Source: Catenaria anguillulae PL171 (lineage: Eukaryota > Blastocladiomycota > Blastocladiomycetes > Blastocladiales > Catenariaceae). Taken from it: a stretch of DNA of 64,000 nucleotides. Below, one piece after another: positions 12,201 to 24,051 of the stretch. The stretch covers positions 26,013 to 90,012 of the forward strand of contig MCFL01000094.1 of the NCBI GenBank assembly GCA_002102555.1. The letters are read 5' to 3'. Position numbers and translations under genes: made by a program. Below the pieces are notes generated by a model that was given only the letters and a program-made list of their open reading frames with translations, searched no databases and was not told the origin of the DNA. How positions within the stretch are numbered: the stretch's first letter is position 1; each line of letters opens with the position of its first letter.

Positions 12201-13562
12201 CGCACGTTGCGCGAATTGGCGTGGGCACAGGACGGAATAGCAGAGGCGATCTGAGGAGCATGTTGGGGAGTAACATGTCGAGAGAAGCGTGAAAAAGCCA
12301 GTTGGATGTGGTATCGACGTTGGGGAGAGCGGAGATGCAGGCCCAACGACGAGCGAGGCAGTGGTGTTGAGTGAAGAGTTGCTGACCTTGTGCTTAACGC
12401 TCGGAGTTGGCCCGTTTGTGATAGGCACAGATTTGGGAGGTGGTGGGGCGGCCGCGGGGAAGGCATACAGCTCGTTGGACGAATCGCGCAATCGGTGTTC
12501 AAATGCAACGTGATGAAAAAAGCGTTGCGCGTCGAGTGCGCGGCCAACCAAAAGGGCGAGATTGCGGTCAGGCGAGCGGAGCAGAGCAGCAAGCACGTCA
12601 ACAGCGTCAGATCCGCGGAAGCACGAGTGGTATTGCACCCCAGTGGCGGTCTTGTGCGTGGACAGCGGGACGCGGAGCCTGAATTGGGCAGCGATGCGGG
12701 ATAACAATGCGGGATTGAGCGGTAGAGCGGCGGCCTTGTTGTGCAGATCTCGCGAAGTGGACGACGACGACGGGCGTGGACGTGACTTCTTTGCGGATGT
12801 GGATGAGAATGAATTACCCGATCCCGAGCGAGCGCTGGCATACTTTGGATCCAACGTTGAAGCTCGGGAGCGTGGAGGAGTACTGCTCGACGCCAGTGTC
12901 ATTGAAGACGGCGTCTGGAACTCGTTGACGCCTGGGCGAGCATGCGAATCACTTGAAGTACGCGGAGGGGTTGGGATTGGCGATGCTGAAGGGGAGGGCG
13001 ACGACGAATGTGCTTGAGATTGGGACGACGAGTGAGACGACGACAAGGACGCGGATCGATCTGCCAGGGATAAGGTATGATGGAAAGAGAGTGGCGGTGT
13101 AGTGCGGCTGCTACTGCCTGCCAGCGTTGCAGTCGACGCCGGGCGAAAAGGGCGCAATGTTGGCGGATGGATCATCATGCCCCTGGCAGCATCCCCGAGC
13201 ATGTCGCCATTGTTTTGCCCGGTATGAGAGATATCAGCAGGACGATCCAAGCTGGTGTGCGGCGACTGGGTGACCCTTGCCGAGGCAGAAAGCGGGCGAA
13301 AGGCCGCGGGTACGGGCGGCGCAAAGATGACGGGCGAAGTGTGCGAGGATTCGTTCGAGTCAGATGCAGAGTCTGCTTCGCCCTGCATCGTTGCCTTGCC
13401 CTGGTGCACATGCACTTGCTCGTGCTCGTGCTCGTGCTCGTTGTTCCTGGCCGGCGGTGGTCGTGCTGGTGGTGGTTGATCCTCGGTGCCACCGGCGGCA
13501 GCGCGAGTGGTGGTTGCTGATGAGGAAGCAGGACGGTGGTTGTTGCGAGTCGAGGGATTCAT
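9239..13562 (-). CDS. ROM2: Rho guanine nucleotide exchange factor, DEP-DH-PH-CNH
   Basis: Three exons on the minus strand: 13562-11643, 11569-9548 and 9475-9239, giving about 1,392 residues (introns 73 and 72 nt). Residues 1-280 are Ser/Pro/His-rich and disordered. A DEP domain spans about 285-370 and a DH (RhoGEF) domain about 502-700, starting IKRQEAIFELIVSEESYV. The PH domain is about 722-915 and the CNH domain about 935-1390. The first splice rejoins the DH domain (RRLPIQ-SFLGRPITRAARY). The second completes the CNH blade (YSPRM-IEIWHLET). This order is that of fungal Rho1 activators (Rom1/2, Rgf), which act at the plasma membrane in cell-wall integrity signalling. The orthologue name is by architecture, so paralogues cannot be excluded. 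Confidence 0.88.
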
Positions 13563-14110
13563 GGTAGGTAAGTAACTATGCTAAATCTTGTGCATGTGAA
13601 TTGCTTGCACTCTTTGTGCATGGTCCCTCCTCAGCATATTCTCAACGCCATGTAACGTCAGTCCGGCCAACTTTGCATTCCAACGCAATCATTTGGACTC
13701 CGATTGTGGATCCTGGAGCACAAACGCGCCCGTGTCATCCTTCATATGGCGAGTCCGACATGCCCAAGAGAGCAAAGCACTTGGGATGTGTATCCACTCA
13801 TCTGCGTAACATTTTCTCACATCCACTGCGGCATCACTGCAGCAAAAGCAACGACCATGCCACCATCCCGATGCCGCTCGCAAAGTACGAGGTTCCAGAC
13901 ACTGACTGCTCTTGTTTTTTGCTCCATTGCCGTCGAGGTTTAAGTTCGCGGGTTCTGCGTCAAACAACCCGGGATACATGGGCGAGATGCAGTCGTAAAA
14001 AGTGTGCGCTGGTACATGGGAAAGCAATTGCTATGTACCATACCATGTATGTATCCAGGCAAGCTTACAGCCAACCCGCCACGCCCATCAACGCACAATG
14101 ACTGCTCGGC
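13563..14110. other. Intergenic region upstream of the Rho GEF gene
   Basis: 548 bases between two minus-strand genes. It should contain the Rho GEF promoter and the SED5 3' UTR. Short open frames on both strands show no motif. Confidence 0.5.
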
Positions 14111-15456
14111 TCACAAAAACATGACAAACAAAAAGAAAAACACGAGCACCACGGCAAACACCTTGACCATGAGCAGCCGATTACTGCTGACGCTTGTCCA
14201 ATACTTGAACAACTCCTTGCGCGCCAAATCCACATTGGTTTCAATGTCTTGGACATTGTCATCGATGCGCCGGACCTGCTCGTGCTGCTGCGCAACAAGC
14301 GTGCCGAGCTGCTGGAAAATCTGACCCAATTCGGCAATTGTCGACTCGATCGACTCAATGGCCGTGTTGCGCTGGTCCATGTAGGCTGTGTTTTGGTCGG
14401 CAACCGCAAATTGCTGTGCTTGGTCGGCGGAAAAGCCCATGTCAATGGTGAGGAAGCCAGTTGATGGTGGGGCAGATGATGACGAGGAGGCGGAGGGGTA
14501 AAGGTGCATGCCTGGGATCGGGCTGGCGGTGCCGCTGCCGCCTGGGCCGGTCGAGGGGGTTCGAAAGTCCGGGAGACCGTTTGGCGCTGGAGACGGTGTG
14601 CCTGGTGGGCGGCGGTCGAAATTGAGGAGTGGCGAATCGGCTATGGTGGTTGTGGAAGCACATCAAGTGAGAATGATCTCTGACAACAATACGAGAACCA
14701 AAAACCCAGAAAAAAATGAAGCAAAAAGCGACATACCGCTGGGTCCCGCCAACCCGAAATTGGGTCCACCGGCGGCAAACTGATCCCTCCTCTCCTTTTG
14801 CGCCTTCATGTTCTCTGTACGAATCTCGAGCACCTCTGCAAATCCCTGCGACGTGCGCGCCAAGCTCGACTGCAATCCGACCACGACCGACTGAGAGTGC
14901 TCCTCCTCGTGCTTCCCAGCGCGGTGCCGCGCATTGTGGTTACGCACGTGTGCTTGCAAGTGGCGAATCTGATCGTTGAGCGATGTAATGTCCTGCTTGA
15001 TGACTGAGGTGAGCTCAGTGATTTCAACGGGGCGGTCGTCAAACAGAGTGCGGCGTTTTGCAACTGTGAATGGTTTACTGGCATGTGTGAGTTGTATGGT
15101 CGCATTGATGGAGGGCAAGGGCGCAACACAAATGAAAATGGCCTACGTTTGCCGAGCTTTTCGAGCTTGACGGTGGTTTGCTGAATGCCGCGGGCAATGT
15201 GTGCCGCTCGGGCAGCAAACTCGGATTTTGGTGGGCGAGCGGTGCTTCCATTAGTGAGATGGGAGGCTGACGAGTGTATGGAGGAGGACCCCGAGGCGAC
15301 GGATGAGATGGAAGTTGCGGGCGTCATGCCCAGGAGCGGGGACTGTGTCGAGTCCGAGTGGCGTGCATTGGCGCGGTGGCGAAGTGCCTCCGGGTTGCGG
15401 GCCTCGATGGATTGGATGGCAGAGAAGAGCTCGTTTGTGCGGTCCTTGAGCGACAT
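14111..15456 (-). CDS. SED5: Syntaxin-5 family Qa-SNARE
   Basis: Three exons on the minus strand: 15456-15147, 15063-14737, 14640-14111 (introns 83 and 96 nt), giving 388 residues. It mediates vesicle fusion at the cis-Golgi and in ER-Golgi transport. The N-terminus MSLKDRTNEL carries the DRTxE-type Sly1-binding peptide. The first splice restores KLAKRRTLFDDRPVEI, a Sed5 hallmark. The helical Habc region follows. The SNARE helix contains AELGQIFQQLGTLV and RRIDDNVQDIE and leads into SNRLLMVKVF and a C-terminal membrane anchor of about 18 hydrophobic residues. A Pro/Ser/Gly-rich linker is encoded mostly by exon 3. It is divergent from OCT1. Confidence 0.93.
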
Positions 15457-16056
15457 GACTGGGGGTATTGGCTTACATGGATACTCGTAATGCTAACGAT
15501 TGCATAGAGAATTGACAATTATCGGGGACTGTGGCCGAGTACCATCTCCGACTTGACATAAATCGCAAATCGCCGAGATGAATAAAGCCAAGCCAACGAT
15601 GGCCCATTGAACCAACCAACGCGATTCATCCGCAGTGCGAGTGCGACCTGGCATTTACCCTACGGGCCACGTCTGCGAGCACATGTCCCAAATCGACCGC
15701 TGACGCATAGCGTAGCTCTTGGAACCACCCTGCCTGTGAACTAGCTACTGCGCGAACCCGTTGGCCGCGGCAACCGCTCGCATGGGAAGGGTGCCCAGTG
15801 CTTGGTGGGCGGGTACATATGATTGGGCGACGACCCCACCAGCCATGAGAGGTGGATCGAGCGCCGTCATATGCAGAGACCGATTCAAATGTTATGAGCG
15901 GCCAATTCGAATTCTGTCACCATACTTTGGCGCTCCATCAGAGAGCGGCTTCACCAACCGACTCTATGCATTTGCATTCTTGTGCCGTCTACTCTGTCCT
16001 ACGGCCTTTTTCTTTCCGAGCCGCCGCCGACCCCTGACCTGCCCTCCCGAGCCGTC
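15457..16056. other. SED5-OCT1 divergent promoter region
   Basis: 600 bases between two divergently transcribed genes. No additional gene is supported. The frame extending upstream of the OCT1 start (from 15982) has no homology and is read as leader. Confidence 0.55.
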
Positions 16057-18633
16057 ATGCTCCCGAGCATCCGAATCCGACCAAACTGCCTTGTGCAGCG
16101 ATTCGTAGCGCAAGGGCCCACATACGGGCACACTGTCGCTCTCACTCGGTCATTCACTTATTCAGCACCCCGCCACCGGCTTGGCGTGTTTGCTCAGTTC
16201 CCTACTGTCGACACATCCAAGCCTGCAACCAGTCCCAAGAGCCTCCTCTCCTCGAGTGGCAGCAACACGGACAAAAGCAAGAATGGGCATGATTCCGTTG
16301 CCGACATCATTCATGCATTTCAATTCCCTCCGCTCGCTCATCATCAAAACGCTCCCCCCTCAACCACCTCTCGTCGGCGACACTTGGCGTCTTCACCGGC
16401 AGCACCATCATCAACCAAGACGGGCCTGCTCGGTGACCCAAGCATGACCAGTCCGAAAACGCTGATCGCATCCGCTCGCTCCACCATTGCACAAGCACAC
16501 AAGCTAGTGTCCAATCTCATCTCACGTTCCGAACACTCTCGCCAACTCTCGCTCGACGAAACCCGCACACTCATTGACGACTTTGATGCACTTTCCAACT
16601 ACCTGTGCATGCTCGCCGACACGGCCGAGCTACTCCGCAACGTGCACCCCGACCCGCACTGGTCTGCTGCCGCAGACACAGTGTATGCGGACCTGAGCTC
16701 GCTACTGCACGTGCTCAACGCGGACCAACGACTGTACCGCGTGCTCAGACAAGCCGTGGATGCCAATGCGGCAGATCTGTCGGATCTGGAGGCCAGGAAT
16801 GCCAGTGTGTTTTTGCGCGATTTCGAGCAGAGCGGGATTCATTTGCCCGATGAAACAAGAGCGCGGTTGGTGCAGTTGTCGGATGCCATCAATGCACACG
16901 GGAGGGATTTCTTTGCGTTCGAGTTTCCGTCAGCCACGGTGGGTGTCACGGAGCGAGAGTTGAGCCAGCTACCGCCGTTTGTGCGCGAATCGTCCATGCT
17001 CGCCAAAGCACCCACAACATCCTCCACATCTCCTTCGGCATTTTCGCACACGCTGACCCTCGACCAAGACCTCGCGGCGCATCTCGTTGCCTTTTCACCT
17101 ATTTCTTCCATTCGAGAAAAGGCTCACGGCGTGCTCAATGCACCAGTTCCCGAGCAAGAGCACAATCTGCACCAGCTGCTAACGACGCGCTACAATTTGG
17201 CCAAACTCGTGGGCCACCCATCGTTTGCGGCCCTGTTTCTCAAGGACAAGATGGTCCACTCGCCGCGCCGCGTCCTTCGTTTCCTCGACCGGTTTGCGGG
17301 CGAATTGGCGCCGTCTCTGGATCGCACGCTGCACGAGCTCAAACGCGTCAAGTCACGCATGTCACCGACTTCGTCTTCAGGCAAAGATACCGACATCTAC
17401 GAGTGGGACCGGACATATCTGATCCGGCATTTGCAACACCAATCTGCCCCGACGCAGCACCACGAGCTCCCAACACTCGCCACCGCCATGGCCGTGTTTG
17501 CCGAAACGGTCCACGCCATGTACGGGATTGACCTCGTTGCCGATCATCCTACGCCGCAGGGCGAAGCCTGGCACGCGGACGTGGTCAAGCTGCGCGTCCA
17601 ATACCAAGGCCGCGACCTTGGCACAATGTACTGCGACCTTGTGGACAGGCACCCGGCCAAACTTGCATCCGCTGCACACTTTACTGTGCGCGGGCGGCGT
17701 ATTCCGCACGCATCTGTTCCATCCGAATATGCCTCGCTGACTGGGCCTCAACTCCGTGGCCTGCTCGGGTCGTCGTCGCCTGCCCATCTGGATCCCGTCA
17801 CGCAAAAGCCAGTGGTTGTGCTGGCCACTGCATTCCGCAAACAAGCGCCGCTGGCCTGGTCGCAAGTCGAGACGCTGTGGCACGAGCTCGGGCACGCCAT
17901 GCACTCGCTTCTGGCATTCACGCATTACCAAAACGTGTCGGGGACACGGTGTGCCCTGGACGTGTCCGAGGTGCCGAGCATTTTCATGGAAATGGTACTT
18001 GCCCACCCGGCCGTGGCCGACCGGTTCCGGCAATACCAGCCGCGCATTTCGCCCAACGAGTCACTGCCCATGCCGCCCAGCGAGGCTGGTGGCGTGCACT
18101 TTCAATCGTCGTTGACCGGTTTGCCGCAGCATCAAGTCATGGCACGCGACCTCGATTTGCTCTCGCAAGTGACCATGGCCGCCATGGACCAAGTTTTGCA
18201 CAGCGACGTGCTGGCACGCCCTGGGTGGAACCAGCCCGCACGGATTGTGACTGCGCTGCGCACCAATCCACAAGCGCTTGATGTGCTTGCCCCTTACCAT
18301 AACCTGTGCCATGTGTTGACGCGCATCAAGCAAGCGCCCACATCCACGGGGGCCGCAGCTGCGGCCCCGCATCACCGCTTGCAGCATCTCGTCACGTACT
18401 CTGCAGGGTATTACACGTACTTGTGGAGCAGGCTGGTGGCCGCCAAAATGTACGGCGCAACCGTGGCAAGTGCTCCAGGGTTGAGCGATATGAGGCCAGG
18501 AGGCGAGCGCATGTGGAGCGAGTTTCTTGGGTGGGGCGGCGGGAGGGATCCTTGGGCGTGTGTTGGCGCAGTGGTGGGAGGTGCAGGCAAGGGCAAGGGC
18601 GTGGATGACTTGAGGCGGTATATCGACCAGTAA
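16057..18633 (+). CDS. OCT1: Mitochondrial intermediate peptidase (M3 metallopeptidase)
   Basis: Single exon. I chose ATG 16057 because the protein then begins MLPSIRIRPNCLVQRF, an Arg-rich, acid-free amphipathic presequence. An in-frame ATG at 15982 would add 25 residues with acids and prolines. From 16057 the protein has 858 residues. It removes the octapeptide left after MPP cleavage of matrix proteins. The zinc site is HELGH (residues 609-613), with the third ligand expected in the downstream block DVSEVPSIFME. It follows the usual context TLWHELGHAMHSLL. Family length is 700-800; the excess is an N-terminal Ser/Pro-rich spacer of roughly 100 residues. It converges on RPB4, 217 bp away. 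Confidence 0.93.
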   Translation: MLPSIRIRPNCLVQRFVAQGPTYGHTVALTRSFTYSAPRHRLGVFAQFPTVDTSKPATSPKSLLSSSGSNTDKSKNGHDSVADIIHAFQFPPLAHHQNAPPSTTSRRRHLASSPAAPSSTKTGLLGDPSMTSPKTLIASARSTIAQAHKLVSNLISRSEHSRQLSLDETRTLIDDFDALSNYLCMLADTAELLRNVHPDPHWSAAADTVYADLSSLLHVLNADQRLYRVLRQAVDANAADLSDLEARNASVFLRDFEQSGIHLPDETRARLVQLSDAINAHGRDFFAFEFPSATVGVTERELSQLPPFVRESSMLAKAPTTSSTSPSAFSHTLTLDQDLAAHLVAFSPISSIREKAHGVLNAPVPEQEHNLHQLLTTRYNLAKLVGHPSFAALFLKDKMVHSPRRVLRFLDRFAGELAPSLDRTLHELKRVKSRMSPTSSSGKDTDIYEWDRTYLIRHLQHQSAPTQHHELPTLATAMAVFAETVHAMYGIDLVADHPTPQGEAWHADVVKLRVQYQGRDLGTMYCDLVDRHPAKLASAAHFTVRGRRIPHASVPSEYASLTGPQLRGLLGSSSPAHLDPVTQKPVVVLATAFRKQAPLAWSQVETLWHELGHAMHSLLAFTHYQNVSGTRCALDVSEVPSIFMEMVLAHPAVADRFRQYQPRISPNESLPMPPSEAGGVHFQSSLTGLPQHQVMARDLDLLSQVTMAAMDQVLHSDVLARPGWNQPARIVTALRTNPQALDVLAPYHNLCHVLTRIKQAPTSTGAAAAAPHHRLQHLVTYSAGYYTYLWSRLVAAKMYGATVASAPGLSDMRPGGERMWSEFLGWGGGRDPWACVGAVVGGAGKGKGVDDLRRYIDQ

Positions 18634-18850
18634 ATGTGACTCGAGAAACAAGACTTGCTCACATGTATACATCCTGCCTTGGTAGGTGTAGGTAAATACA
18701 TGATTGTATGCTCCGTGCTTGACTTGATGCGGAAGACATAAAATCATGCATATGCGGGATATGAATGAGAACAATACTAAATTGGGTGAATCGAATACAT
18801 CATTTATATACATGGCAAGGCCTCCACACACACACATTCGGGGTGGGGAA

Positions 18851-19606
18851 TCAATGGAAAGCTTGGACGTTGCGTAGTGTGTCGAGGAGTTCTTGCAAAG
18901 GAGCGTCGTCAATGCGGTTCAGGCTACGCATTCAGGTCGAGTGAATTTCAATTGGATTCGAAGGGAAATAGGCAAGAGAAAGCAGAAAAAGACGAGACAA
19001 CAATGCGGACCTGGGGACAAGCGATTTGAGCTCCTCAGGCGAGTCGACGAGAAAGTTTGCAATTTGCGCAATTTCAAACTCCCAGAGCTTGTCACCAAGT
19101 TCAGGGTGCTCTTCAATGCGCCTAAGTGAGCGGGACTTGTCGGGTTAACTCATTGTGACGGAAGCCGACCATGGATGAAGTGAGGTGTGTACTTTCGAAG
19201 CTCAACAACGGTGCTGGACGAGTTGAACTGATTAAACTTTTCGCAGTACTGTTCGAATTTTGCGACATTTCTATTGTCCAAGTACAACAGTCGAGTCCGA
19301 GTATGGTGCAAGCGAAGCAGGGGCGTCAGAACATGGGATCATGATCCAAATGCTTACTGTGAGCAGTCAAACGTACGCAGCGAGCTGGGGATTGACGGTG
19401 GGGCGGCCAAACGCATCTGTGCGCGGATGCTGGTTGTGCAGGGCGGCCTTGCGCTCCTTGAGAAAGTGGTGGACCTCGGAGACGGTGAGGCAGCTCGCGG
19501 TTTGGAGGTCATCGCCCAGGCGCAGCACCTCGCCGGCCTCGAGGTCTTCCTTGACACCAAGGCGAAGCTTGCGCATGGTGGCGCGCGAGTTGTCAAAGGT
19601 GGACAT
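18851..19606 (-). CDS. RPB4: RNA polymerase II subunit Rpb4
   Basis: Four small exons on the minus strand: 19606-19377, 19270-19193, 19121-19011, 18923-18851 (introns 106, 71 and 87 nt), giving 163 residues. Rpb4 pairs with Rpb7 to form the Pol II stalk, which acts in initiation and mRNA decay coupling. Conserved features are the N-terminal LTVSEVHHFL, the FEQYCEKFNQF block, the WEFEIAQIANFLVDSPEELKSL block of the HRDC-like fold, and the end LQELLDTLRNVQAFH. All three splice joins keep frame and restore family sequence. Each exon alone is too short to stand out, so the gene is easily missed. It is divergent from the STE50-like gene. Confidence 0.9.
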
Positions 19607-20575
19607 TTGTTTGAGAGAGGAGTGTGCTGCGGTGTTGCCCTGGGTGCTTTGTGTGCTCACGCCGAGTCCATGCGTGCGTCCATTGAGCTTGAATTTGGGT
19701 ATGAATACTATACTGTGATTCCTCATTTTTGCCATTTGCCGATCGATCGCCCTGCATCTCGCGGATCGATCGGCGGCCCTGAAGAGTGCATGCATGAGGA
19801 TGAGAAGACGAAAACGCCACAGCTTTCCCTTTTCCGTCTCAGTTTCATCTCGGGCAAACTCACTCGGGGCCGCCGAGCAATCTGCCGACTCTTATGGAAT
19901 CGAGTTTGGATAATATGTCGAGCTGGACGCTGATGAAGCTCCTTGGTTGAATTCTTGGTCGCTTGGACACTCTATGCATTTCCTCCCACGCTGCCATACA
20001 CTCTGCTCTGCTCAGCCATCCATCCAATCCAGCCCTCCGACATCGCACCAGGCCTCGGTTCTCTCTGCTCAACCAACCAGGCCAAACCTGGACCCACACC
20101 TGGCTTCAACCGCCCAGCTCCTGCCGCCGCCGGCAATCATCCCTCACAACACTTGCCCACCTCAACTGCTCCACCGCTTCATTCCGAGCGTCGACTGAGG
20201 AATCCCTTCGTTTGCTGTTGTTGCGCGCGTGGTTCTTTCTTGCTTTTGGTTCTCCAATTTTCACAATCCTTGGGCTATCGTGCTCGGGCTACTTGTCCCT
20301 CAGCGCAGCCGGCAGTCGCTTGTGTGAATTTTCCTTCTCAATCCCCTTTGCGCCTCTATTCCAACGGGGCATCGGGGCCCACTCGCGCCGGCATCGCAAT
20401 TTTCGTTTGAAACAAATTGCGCTTTGTTCTGCTCTGCCCACCAAGTTGCCCCACTTCGTTCCGTGCACGTTTCCGGCTCACCGCCTGGCCTGCTTTTCAC
20501 CTTCACCGAGCCTCGGTGACATCATCCATCTGCAAGGAGTGCATGCTCAACCACCCTCACCCATCCCACGTGACT
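19607..20575. other. RPB4 / STE50-like divergent promoter region
   Basis: About 970 bases between divergent genes. No gene is supported. CT-rich and CCA-rich stretches between 19970 and 20570 look like the leader of the plus-strand gene. Confidence 0.5.
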
Positions 20576-23554
20576 ATGGCCCATCCACTTCCCTTCTTCA
20601 CAGCGAGCCTGTCGGCCTCGTCCGTCCCTCCACGATCTGCGTCCGTCGCAAACTCATCTGGCCCACCCATTGCCAACGGAGGCGCCGTTAGCGGCCCAAA
20701 CATCACATCTTCACCTTCACCCGACATTCAACACGTCACCACCTGGGACGCTTCCAAGGTCGCAGCATGGGTTGTGTCTGCCGGATTCAATGGCTACGAC
20801 CGCCGGTTTCTCGAAAATGACATCTCGGGCGACGTCCTTGTGCATCTGAACGACGAGTTTTTGCAAGAGATGGTCATTGACAAGGTCGGCACGCGCATTG
20901 CCATGCTCAAGGCAATTTACGCACTCAAAAAGATGCATGGCGTGCCAATCGAAGCAGGAGACTTTGTTCCTCTGGTCGACCCAACTGATGCGAGTAAATC
21001 AGTACGTATTCACTCGGTGTCCCGTCTCAAATGTCCATCGTAGCTTGGCTGACGAAATGACTTCTGCGTGCAACAGATGGCACCGTCAGAACGGAAACGA
21101 AGCCTGTTTTCCTTTTTCGACAGTCATCACAGCGCCGGCGAACCTGCCGATCCGCGTCGAATCGTGGAAACACTGCGACATCAAGGTATGGCTGCCTGGG
21201 TTGCCATGCCGTGACCTTCCAGATCTACTCACAAGCATCGCTTTGAACCCACTTGCACAGCTGACCAAATGCAGCGCATGTCCAACGAAATCTCTCAACT
21301 CACATCGGAACTGCAACGCCTCCGCGAAGACGTCAACCCACTCATCGGCCGCACCTCTACCTCATCGTCGCGCATGGGCACCAAAAAATCGCCAACGCTG
21401 CTCACACGCTCGCTGACGTCTGCGGGGCTCTCCAACCCCATGTCAGCGTCGACCCCAGCACTCAACAGCAGCGGTGCCTCTGCATCCTCCACGTCTGCCT
21501 GGTCACCGCCACCCATGCCCGGCGTTGCCGTCCCACCCGCCACTGATGATGCCTCGGGCACCATCAAGGTGTATGGTGACCGGCTTCCTTCAAGACAACA
21601 CGACGGGTACAAATCCTTCAAGGTACACCGTGACGAAACATGCTCGACATTTCTGCCGTCGGTTTTGCGCAAGTACAAGATCAACGACGACTGGTCGCAG
21701 TACGCCCTGTTCATTGTGCCAGGCGCTGGCAACGAACGGTGTCTTGGGTACGACGAGTACCCGTTCCGCGTATACACCGAGTACTTTGTGACTGCGCCTG
21801 CGTCGCCCGAACCTTACTTTGTGCTGCGGCATATCAAGCAAGCCAGCGCGCTCTTGTCACGGGACGGCGGGCGGCCAACGGCCGCATACGCAACAAAGGA
21901 GAGCACTGATCTCAAGTACCGTGGTGGCACCTCGCGAACCGCCGGCGGCAACGCAACTCCGCCCACAAGTACGGCCAACATTGACCAGCCCATTGTCCCG
22001 TCGTTACCGCCAACCCTTCCGCCGCCCATCCCACCAGCCCCCGCCACGGGCCCAATCATTGGCATTCCCACGTCGTCGTCGTCCGCGTCCGCATCCACGT
22101 TTCGCACAGGCACGTCCGATTCGGCCGCCTCATCGCACCGGCCCACCCCTTCACCGTCCATGCCAACCATCCCGTCCATATCTGCGCCGCCCGCGTCGGC
22201 CGACGGGCCAACCATCACGGACGACCCGTTGCCGCCGCCAACAGAATCCTCGGGCGCCGTGGCCGTGTACGAGTACAATGCACAGAGACCCGACGAGTTG
22301 TCGCTCATCATTGGCGACCGCGTCGTGATTCGGTCGCGGTCCACGGGCTGGTGTGTAGTGGACAAGGATGGCGAGACCGGGTGGGTGCCTGCGGGTTGTT
22401 TGATTGAGGAGAACAAGGGCGAGAACGAGATTGAGGGCAAGCGCGGACGGGTCTTATTTGATTACGACAAGATTGGACCCAACGAGCTGTCCATCAAGAA
22501 GGGCGAGGCATTGACGCTGGTCAAAGGGTATCAGCATTGGCTGCTTGTCGAGAGTTTGGCTGGGGTCCGGGGATGGGTGCCCAGTTGCTACGTGACCATT
22601 TCCAAGAGTAGGACGGGAGGGTCGGGCGGTGGGGCGGGTGACAAGGACGGCGCGAAAAAGCCGCGGTCGGGGTCGCCTGTGCCCGATTTGGTCAAGGGCA
22701 TGGCTGTGGGCCAGTATGGGGTGCCACAAGCCGCGGCAGCAGCTGCCGGTGTCGACCAACCGCAAACGCCTGGGTCGCCCGTGGTTGGTCCACCGTCGCA
22801 CTTGCCGCAAGTCGCCAGCAGTAGTGCAAGCATCTCGTCCGTCAACACGGCTGGGCTCGGGTCCTTGCGCCGCCGTTCACACGCGCCGCCCAGCATTGAC
22901 ACGCAAGCCGCCGCACTGGCCGCTCAACCGGGCGGCCTCGGGTCTAGTTCGCCAGACCGCAGGCTCGAAACGGCTGTCCAGGACTTGCAAGACCTGCTGA
23001 TCCGCAGCCGCGGCGCGCTTAGTGGGCCCGGGCCTACCGAGTCTGGGTCGGACGTTGTGGTGGATGGTGCACAGCGCAATCTCGGCAACTCGATCAACCT
23101 TCTTCAGCTTCTTGTCCAACTCCCCTCGTCGTCGTCCCGATACAACACGACCGCGGAACGGCTCGAGCGGCTTGCCAACCGCGTGCGCGCGCTCGATCCC
23201 GTGGTGCTTGCCGAAGAGGTCCATGGCGCGTTGGCCGAGCTCGTGAATGCGGTCCGGGCAACCAGTGCGTCGTCTGCATCTGTCAAGGGTGCAGCATCGG
23301 CAGGTGTGGGGTCGCCTGTAAGCGGTACACCGCCCACCATGCGGAGCAATCGTGTTGGGTCTGTGGCGGGGGGAATCGCAATGTCTGCTGCAGCCGCAGC
23401 GGCGGCGGCCACGCCGTCCAATTCGGTCACGCCGCCGCCAAGGATGACGAGCGTGACGCCGCCGCCGGGGATTGCCTTGGGGTCCGCCTTGAGGGACGGG
23501 CAGCAGAGGGATCAAGCTGGGGTACCGCCGCTGCCGAGCAAGTCGGAACGGTAG
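20576..23554 (+). CDS. STE50: STE50/UBC2-type MAPK adaptor (SAM-RA-SH3-SH3)
   Basis: Three exons: 20576-21001, 21077-21185, 21261-23554 (two 75-nt introns), giving 942 residues. A SAM domain (about 53-121) starts TTWDASKVAAWV. A short coiled segment (QMQRMSNEISQLTSELQRL) follows. A Ras-association domain spans about 278-371. Two SH3 domains follow at about 511-561 (AVYEYNAQRPDELSL, ALYDY-like) and 574-625 (VLFDYDKIGPNELSI). The tail is Ala/Pro/Ser-rich. Yeast Ste50 has only SAM and RA. Ubc2 of Ustilago has SAM, RA and two SH3 domains, so this gene resembles the Ubc2 form. Such adaptors link Ras/Cdc42 to the Ste11 MAPKKK in mating, filamentation and osmotic signalling. Confidence 0.88.
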
Positions 23555-24051
23555 GAGTTCGGGTCGTGTAATTGTGTGTTGTTGGTCATATCCGTTTCTG
23601 CTCATTCATGCGTGTGTCATTGGTATTGTCGCTTTTGTTTTCTGTTCGTTTACCCTCTTGTCATTTTGCTTTTTTATTTATCTGTACGTGCCCCTCCCCC
23701 CCAGTTGTCATTCACCTGTTTCCAATGTCGTGCTTTCCCTGTGGGTTTTGGATTTCTCGTTTGGTAAACCGGTTTCCGCTTTCCAAGGGTTGGCGGCCGC
23801 GGATCGGGTGAATGAGTTTGCGAGCCTTCGATCCATCCATGGCAAAAACTCAATGTGCAACAAAGCTTTGAACTGAATTGAAAGCGGCCGACGCGACGCG
23901 TTTACTTTTCTCGGATGAGAAAAAACAAACACCCTCAAAAAGGGCAGGTGGCATTCGTTTCCTTTTCGTGTTGTCTCTCATCCTTTCTAAATATTTAACA
24001 TACATTTGTTACATCTCACAAACAAGAACCGTCTTTACGCCATCATCAATC
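23555..24051. other. STE50-like / MEMO1 intergenic region
   Basis: About 500 bases, T-rich in the first half (3' UTR character). The MEMO1 reading frame stays open upstream to 23878, but that part is not conserved and is taken as leader. Confidence 0.5.

Noticed and set aside
15982-16056. Upstream in-frame ATG for OCT1
   Set aside because: The added 25 residues contain acids and prolines and do not look like a presequence; the next Met starts a typical one.
18634-18850. Possible small gene between OCT1 and RPB4
   Set aside because: The 217 bases are AT-rich 3' UTR-like sequence with no conserved frame.
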